9,068 bases of DNA from assembly GCA_003476705.1 (NCBI GenBank), contig DMVM01000043.1:1-9068 (forward strand), read 5' to 3'. Positions 6,250-9,068 of the stretch are shown one piece after another; the stretch's first letter is position 1; the number at the start of each line of letters is the position of its first letter. This DNA is from Coprothermobacter sp. GTDB lineage: Bacteria > Coprothermobacterota > Coprothermobacteria > Coprothermobacterales > Coprothermobacteraceae. The notes beneath the pieces are model-generated. The model worked only from the letters and a program-made list of their open reading frames with translations. It was not told the origin of the DNA and did no database searches. A program made the position numbers and the translations under genes.

Positions 6250-6657
6250 ATGAAAATAATGGCTGAATACGTTATCAAAGAAATTGACTTTGAAGACTTA
6301 GAGAACATTTCTGTGGGATGGGACGAGTCCGCGTACGATGACGTGGATATCATGCTCATTAAGAGTTTCATAATGAACGAGCTGGAGCGCGAATACGGTG
6401 AACGTACCCATATTGAACTGTATTCCTTGGGTGATCTCATTGAAAAAATGGAAAATCTTGTTGGGGAACCGGTTTCACCCGAAGACTTGCCTTTTGACCA
6501 AGTGGCTCGTCTCATGGACCGTTTCTTCGGTAAAGCGGTGAAGTTTTTTGTGGACGAAGAAGGGAATTTGTTCGTTGCCCTACTAGTGGATATGTTGCCT
6601 ACCAGCTCTGATTTTATGACCACACTGTGGAGATTCTGGAGCAACGACGATAAATAA
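6250..6657 (+). CDS. Hypothetical acidic protein
   Basis: About 135 aa, strongly acidic, no signal peptide or membrane helix, so probably cytoplasmic. I recognise no family. The N-terminal part is rich in Asp and Glu (EIDFEDLEN, DESAYDDVD), and aromatic clusters follow near the end (FFGKAVKFF, LWRFW). Alternating hydrophobic and charged positions suggest a small alpha/beta fold. The frame extends upstream to a GTG at 6172, but that part is the IS right end and is not native. The candidate starts are ATG 6250 (AAAGG at 6237-6241, 8 nt upstream) and ATG 6259 (MAEYV). The next gene begins about 27 nt downstream, with its own ribosome site, so the two may be co-transcribed. The nearby IS insertion may have changed its upstream control region. 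Confidence 0.7.
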   Translation: MKIMAEYVIKEIDFEDLENISVGWDESAYDDVDIMLIKSFIMNELEREYGERTHIELYSLGDLIEKMENLVGEPVSPEDLPFDQVARLMDRFFGKAVKFFVDEEGNLFVALLVDMLPTSSDFMTTLWRFWSNDDK

Positions 6658-6683
6658 ATAACTAACAAAACAAGTAAGGAGTG

Positions 6684-7151
6684 ATGGTGAACGTGCGCAA
6701 GCCTTATAGGTGGTTCATTGCTTTAGTACTTGTAGCAGTGCTGGTACTGGTTGCTTGGTACTTGCATTCAGGCACCAACCGTGGGCTTACTGCAAAAACC
6801 GCTGTGGCAGTGGTTAGAGCCGATGATGTGGCTTATGAAGTGGCTTCAGCTCCAAAACCTGGCGACCTTCTGCTGGACCGTTACAACAAGCCATACTTTG
6901 AAGTAGTTACTGCCACCTACATGCCTTTCATGTACAGAACACAGGATGAACAGGGTAATGTGGTTTACAGTCCTGACCCGCAGCGTTACACCATGCTTGT
7001 TACAATAAAGACCATTGCACCTTTTTACGATGACGTGCCTGTGATGGCGAAGCAGCGCATAGTTGTGGGGCGTTCACTCACGCTGGAAGGCCCAGACTGG
7101 GCGGTGTACGGACGCGTAACTCAGCTTACCATTACTCCTGTTGAGAAGTAA
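6684..7151 (+). CDS. Single-pass membrane-anchored protein, DUF4330-like
   Basis: About 155 aa. A short positive N-terminus (VNVRKPYR) is followed by a hydrophobic helix (about residues 10-26, FIALVLVAVLVLVAWYL) and then a soluble domain outside the membrane. The layout resembles DUF4330 proteins: a GDLLLDRYNKP segment, a central acidic or variable loop, a beta-rich MLVTIKTIAP stretch, and a VGRSLTLEG...VYGRVTQLTI C-terminal block. I make that match by eye. The function of DUF4330 is unknown. The start is ambiguous. AAGGAG is at 6676-6681; the GTG at 6681 overlaps it, ATG 6684 is only 2 nt away, and GTG 6687 or GTG 6693 have better spacing. The gene converges on the - strand cluster, with 24 bases between the stops and no clear terminator. 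Confidence 0.72.
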   Translation: MVNVRKPYRWFIALVLVAVLVLVAWYLHSGTNRGLTAKTAVAVVRADDVAYEVASAPKPGDLLLDRYNKPYFEVVTATYMPFMYRTQDEQGNVVYSPDPQRYTMLVTIKTIAPFYDDVPVMAKQRIVVGRSLTLEGPDWAVYGRVTQLTITPVEK

Positions 7152-7175
7152 GCGTACTGCAAGTACATATGTAAT

Positions 7176-8087
7176 CTACGAGGGCCAAAGAAAGGGCACC
7201 TTTTGGGGTAACAGCTCGATGTGTGCAGGTGTAAATCCTATAACTTCACCCTGTACGTAAACCAGCTCCTGAGTATCATTTACACTCAGCTCGCGCGTTC
7301 TTATGTGCGTAACTTTCGGGTGTGGTAAATGTGTACCTTTAAAGGCTTTTGGCAGCAGCTTCAAGGTTTCCCAACGTGTTAGTTGTTCCACAAACAGCAC
7401 GTCCATGTAACCATCATCAACAACTGCCATGGGCGCTTTTTTTATGCCGCCTCCCACATACTGACCAATCATGGCAAAAAGCATGTTGTAAAAGCCTTTG
7501 AATGATCCTTCGGGTGTTTCCAGCTTAAGTTGTACCGGTTTATTAAGCCTGATTTCAGTGATGACTGCAGCTGCATAGCTCCAAGCCCCCTTTAGCGCAC
7601 CTTTCATGTTGTTTACCCTAAAAGACACTTTGGCTGGAAAGCCTACGCCAAAATCGTTTATGGAGTACCTAACGGCTGTATTGCCTCCAAAGTCGCAGTA
7701 GGTAATGCGCATCAAATCCAAGAGTTTGATATTGCCTTGCTTTATCACTTCCACCTGCTTTAGTAAGTCCTTTGCAGTTCCGGCGCTCTTTAGAAAATCG
7801 TTGCCTGTACCAATGCCCAGAGCTCCCATGGGAACGGGAAAGTTCAAATTTGCCAGTCCGTTAAGTACTTCGTTTAATGTGCCGTCGCCCCCAGCGCTTA
7901 TTACGGCGTCAACACCTTTTCGTGCTAATCTTGCTGCAAGCATGTCACCATGGCCCGGGCGTTCCGTAATTTCTACCAATGTTTTTATGCCAACCTCATG
8001 GAGAATGGAAAGAAGCTGCGGAAAAATGCGCCCTGCTTTACCCCTGGCGGCTGTGGGGTTAAGTACAATCCCTATGTTCTTGATCAT
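7176..8087 (-). CDS. Diacylglycerol/lipid kinase family protein (DgkB/YegS-like)
   Basis: 303 aa, the normal length for bacterial DAGK_cat-domain lipid kinases, which use ATP to phosphorylate diacylglycerol or related lipids at the membrane. Motifs in order are an N-terminal [10 protein letters not shown] (10-19), the nucleotide-binding GGDGTLNE (66-73), GIGTGNDF (91-98) and the [13 protein letters not shown] segment that helps bind structural metal. The late motif that is normally DGE reads Gln279-Gly280-Glu281 (VYVQGEV), so one conserved acid is missing while the Glu remains. The true lipid substrate is uncertain. The ATG lies inside the end of folE2 (29-nt overlap) with only a distant GGAG about 17 nt upstream, so translation probably depends on coupling to folE2. 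The annotated start [11 protein letters not shown] fits the family N-terminus well. Confidence 0.88.
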   Translation of the reverse strand: MIKNIGIVLNPTAARGKAGRIFPQLLSILHEVGIKTLVEITERPGHGDMLAARLARKGVDAVISAGGDGTLNEVLNGLANLNFPVPMGALGIGTGNDFLKSAGTAKDLLKQVEVIKQGNIKLLDLMRITYCDFGGNTAVRYSINDFGVGFPAKVSFRVNNMKGALKGAWSYAAAVITEIRLNKPVQLKLETPEGSFKGFYNMLFAMIGQYVGGGIKKAPMAVVDDGYMDVLFVEQLTRWETLKLLPKAFKGTHLPHPKVTHIRTRELSVNDTQELVYVQGEVIGFTPAHIELLPQKVPFLWPS

Positions 8088-8880
8088 TTGACTTTGCTGA
8101 TGACTCCGTTACTTCTGCCCTTTTCTCTTTAATGGCAACGGCATTGTGTGGGTGTATGGATTCGTAGCTGACCACCTTTATACGAAAGCACGGGGATAGA
8201 GGATCCAGCTTTAAGAACAGATCTTTGGCAATGTCTTCCACAAACTTTGGATTCAAATAAGCTTTTTCTGTGACGTATTTTTCATCGGGTCTTTTTAGCA
8301 GTGGATAAAGAGGCTGTGAAGCACTGCTTTCCACCAGTGCTATGACATCTTCAATCCACAGATCACCTTGCCAGCTAACCGTTACGTCCACACGTTGATT
8401 ATGAGCACCAAACTCGCTTATGTCCCGAGAGCAGGGGCAAAGTGAGTGAACTGGCACAGTCACGGTGGAGGTTACCACGTAACCTGTGGAATTTAGTTCT
8501 GCTTTAAAGGAGGCATCCACATACATGATGGTCTCCAGTTTTGTTATCGGTGTACTTTTCTTTACGGCAAAGGGGAATGCCACTTCAATCATGGCTTTCG
8601 TTGCTTTCAAGCGTTCTTTTATGTCCTGCAGGGTAACTCTAAGGCGTGTTTGAGAAATCTCTTCCAGGTGTTGGTACAGAACCTCCATGAACCGTGACAT
8701 GTGCGTCCCACGAAAAGAATGGGGAAAGTCCACGCCAATGGAGAATGTTCCCACCGTGGGCTGCTTACCGCCTTCCTTGGTGCGCACTGTTATGGGCAGT
8801 CGCACATTCTCAATGCCCACATAATCTAGGGGTACGTTGCGCGGGTCACGTTCGCTTTGCACGTCGCGCATATCACTCAT
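8059..8880 (-). CDS. folE2: GTP cyclohydrolase IB (FolE2)
   Basis: Converts GTP to 7,8-dihydroneopterin triphosphate, the first step for folate and for queuosine/preQ0 pathways. This type-IB enzyme uses several metals and is unrelated in sequence signatures to FolE. From the ATG at 8880 (MSDMRDVQ) it is 273 aa. GGGAG 7 nt upstream and overlap with the preceding stop support this start over an ATG 13 codons earlier. Landmarks are [11 protein letters not shown] (56-66), [10 protein letters not shown] (146-155) with the active-site Cys148, GAHNQR (158-163), and a C-terminal SIHPHNAVA. After that motif there is an unusual tail of about 20 polar residues ending RDCT, which runs into the kinase gene. 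Pairing with a QueD-like gene immediately upstream argues for a pterin/queuosine role. Confidence 0.94.
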   Translation of the reverse strand: MSDMRDVQSERDPRNVPLDYVGIENVRLPITVRTKEGGKQPTVGTFSIGVDFPHSFRGTHMSRFMEVLYQHLEEISQTRLRVTLQDIKERLKATKAMIEVAFPFAVKKSTPITKLETIMYVDASFKAELNSTGYVVTSTVTVPVHSLCPCSRDISEFGAHNQRVDVTVSWQGDLWIEDVIALVESSASQPLYPLLKRPDEKYVTEKAYLNPKFVEDIAKDLFLKLDPLSPCFRIKVVSYESIHPHNAVAIKEKRAEVTESSAKSNDQEHRDCT

Positions 8881-9068
8881 TGATTGTCTCCCTGTGCTTC
8901 TTCTCTTATTTCCACCCATGAGGTTGCAGTTTCAAAAAGCTTAACCGAGGTTAGCGCCAAACCAAGTTCTTTCACGTGGGGTTTCAGGGTTTCAAGTATC
9001 CACAGAGCTATAAGTTCGGTGCTGGGCTGCTCAAAATGGTCGTTTAGGTAAGAGTGGTCAAGCTTAGA
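8877..9068 (-). CDS. queD: 6-carboxytetrahydropterin synthase/PTPS family, C-terminal part
   Basis: The last 63 residues of a gene entering from the right edge. The fragment starts SKLDHSYLN and contains the PTPS/QueD hallmark LDHxxLN (Asp4-His5 of the visible part, the charge-relay pair), a [10 protein letters not shown] helix and a late Glu46 in FETATSW that matches the substrate-binding Glu of the family. QueD converts dihydroneopterin triphosphate, the FolE2 product, to 6-carboxy-5,6,7,8-tetrahydropterin on the way to preQ0 and queuosine. The stop TGA (8879-8877) overlaps the folE2 ATG as ATGA, so the two genes are translationally coupled. The N-terminal zinc ligands and catalytic Cys that separate QueD from eukaryote-type PTPS or PTPS-III are outside the window, so the exact activity is open. 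Confidence 0.85.
   Translation of the reverse strand, partial: SKLDHSYLNDHFEQPSTELIALWILETLKPHVKELGLALTSVKLFETATSWVEIREEAQGDNQ

Noticed and set aside
7154..7173. Short palindromes between the convergent genes (GTACT-gca-AGTAC and TACATATGTA)
   Set aside because: The stems are only about 5 bp with no T-run on either strand, too weak to call a bidirectional terminator.
8694..8921. 75-codon plus-strand ORF opposite folE2
   Set aside because: It lies antisense to a secure FolE2 gene and has no recognisable protein features.
1..9068. CRISPR arrays, tRNA or rRNA genes, phage genes
   Set aside because: I saw no regularly spaced repeats, cloverleaf or rRNA signatures, or phage structural genes. 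The only mobile DNA is the IS200/IS605 element.

Overview
The window looks like chromosomal DNA of a heterotrophic bacterium, probably thermophilic. Host genes are roughly 43-50 % GC and tightly packed, with many strong Shine-Dalgarno sites. The gene set is a chemoreceptor, a class II aldolase, an orphan peptide-binding protein without a lipobox, a GTP cyclohydrolase IB (FolE2) beside a QueD-like protein, and a complete IS200/IS605 element. This suggests a Coprothermobacter-, Thermotogae- or deep Firmicutes-like source. That is an impression from gene content and style, not a database match.

Layout. Positions 1-1914 (+) hold the 3' part of a dCache chemoreceptor whose reading frame is open through the left edge. 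The 263-base gap after it (1915-2177) is not empty. It holds a 15-bp perfect inverted repeat that wraps the Shine-Dalgarno site and start codon of a previously unlisted 39-codon membrane-protein ORF (1964-2083), plus an upstream 9-base arm complementary to that start codon. Next on the + strand are a class II aldolase/adducin-family protein (2178-2819) and a peptide/nickel ABC-type substrate-binding protein (2891-4459).

Positions from about 4460 to 6214 are an IS200/IS605 insertion encoding the Y1 (HUH) transposase TnpA and the RNA-guided nuclease TnpB. The tnpB 3' end and right end fold into a chain of hairpins, one with a GCAA tetraloop, as expected of an omega RNA (reRNA). If so, the guide would be the flanking bases from 6215 onward. 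The element is visibly richer in GC than its neighbours. Just right of it are an unrecognised acidic protein (6250-6657) and a single-pass membrane protein resembling DUF4330 (6684-7151).

On the - strand, converging on these, is a tight cluster read right to left: queD (partial), folE2 and a diacylglycerol/lipid kinase-like gene. Start and stop codons overlap at both junctions. FolE2 makes dihydroneopterin triphosphate from GTP and QueD uses it, pointing to the queuosine/preQ0 (or another pterin) pathway. The kinase appears to be co-transcribed without an obvious pathway link.

The strongest candidate for something undescribed is the small membrane ORF locked inside an RNA hairpin after the chemoreceptor. 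Secondary points of interest are apparent leaderless promoters at three genes, the TnpB/omega RNA module, and non-canonical catalytic residues in TnpB and the lipid kinase.
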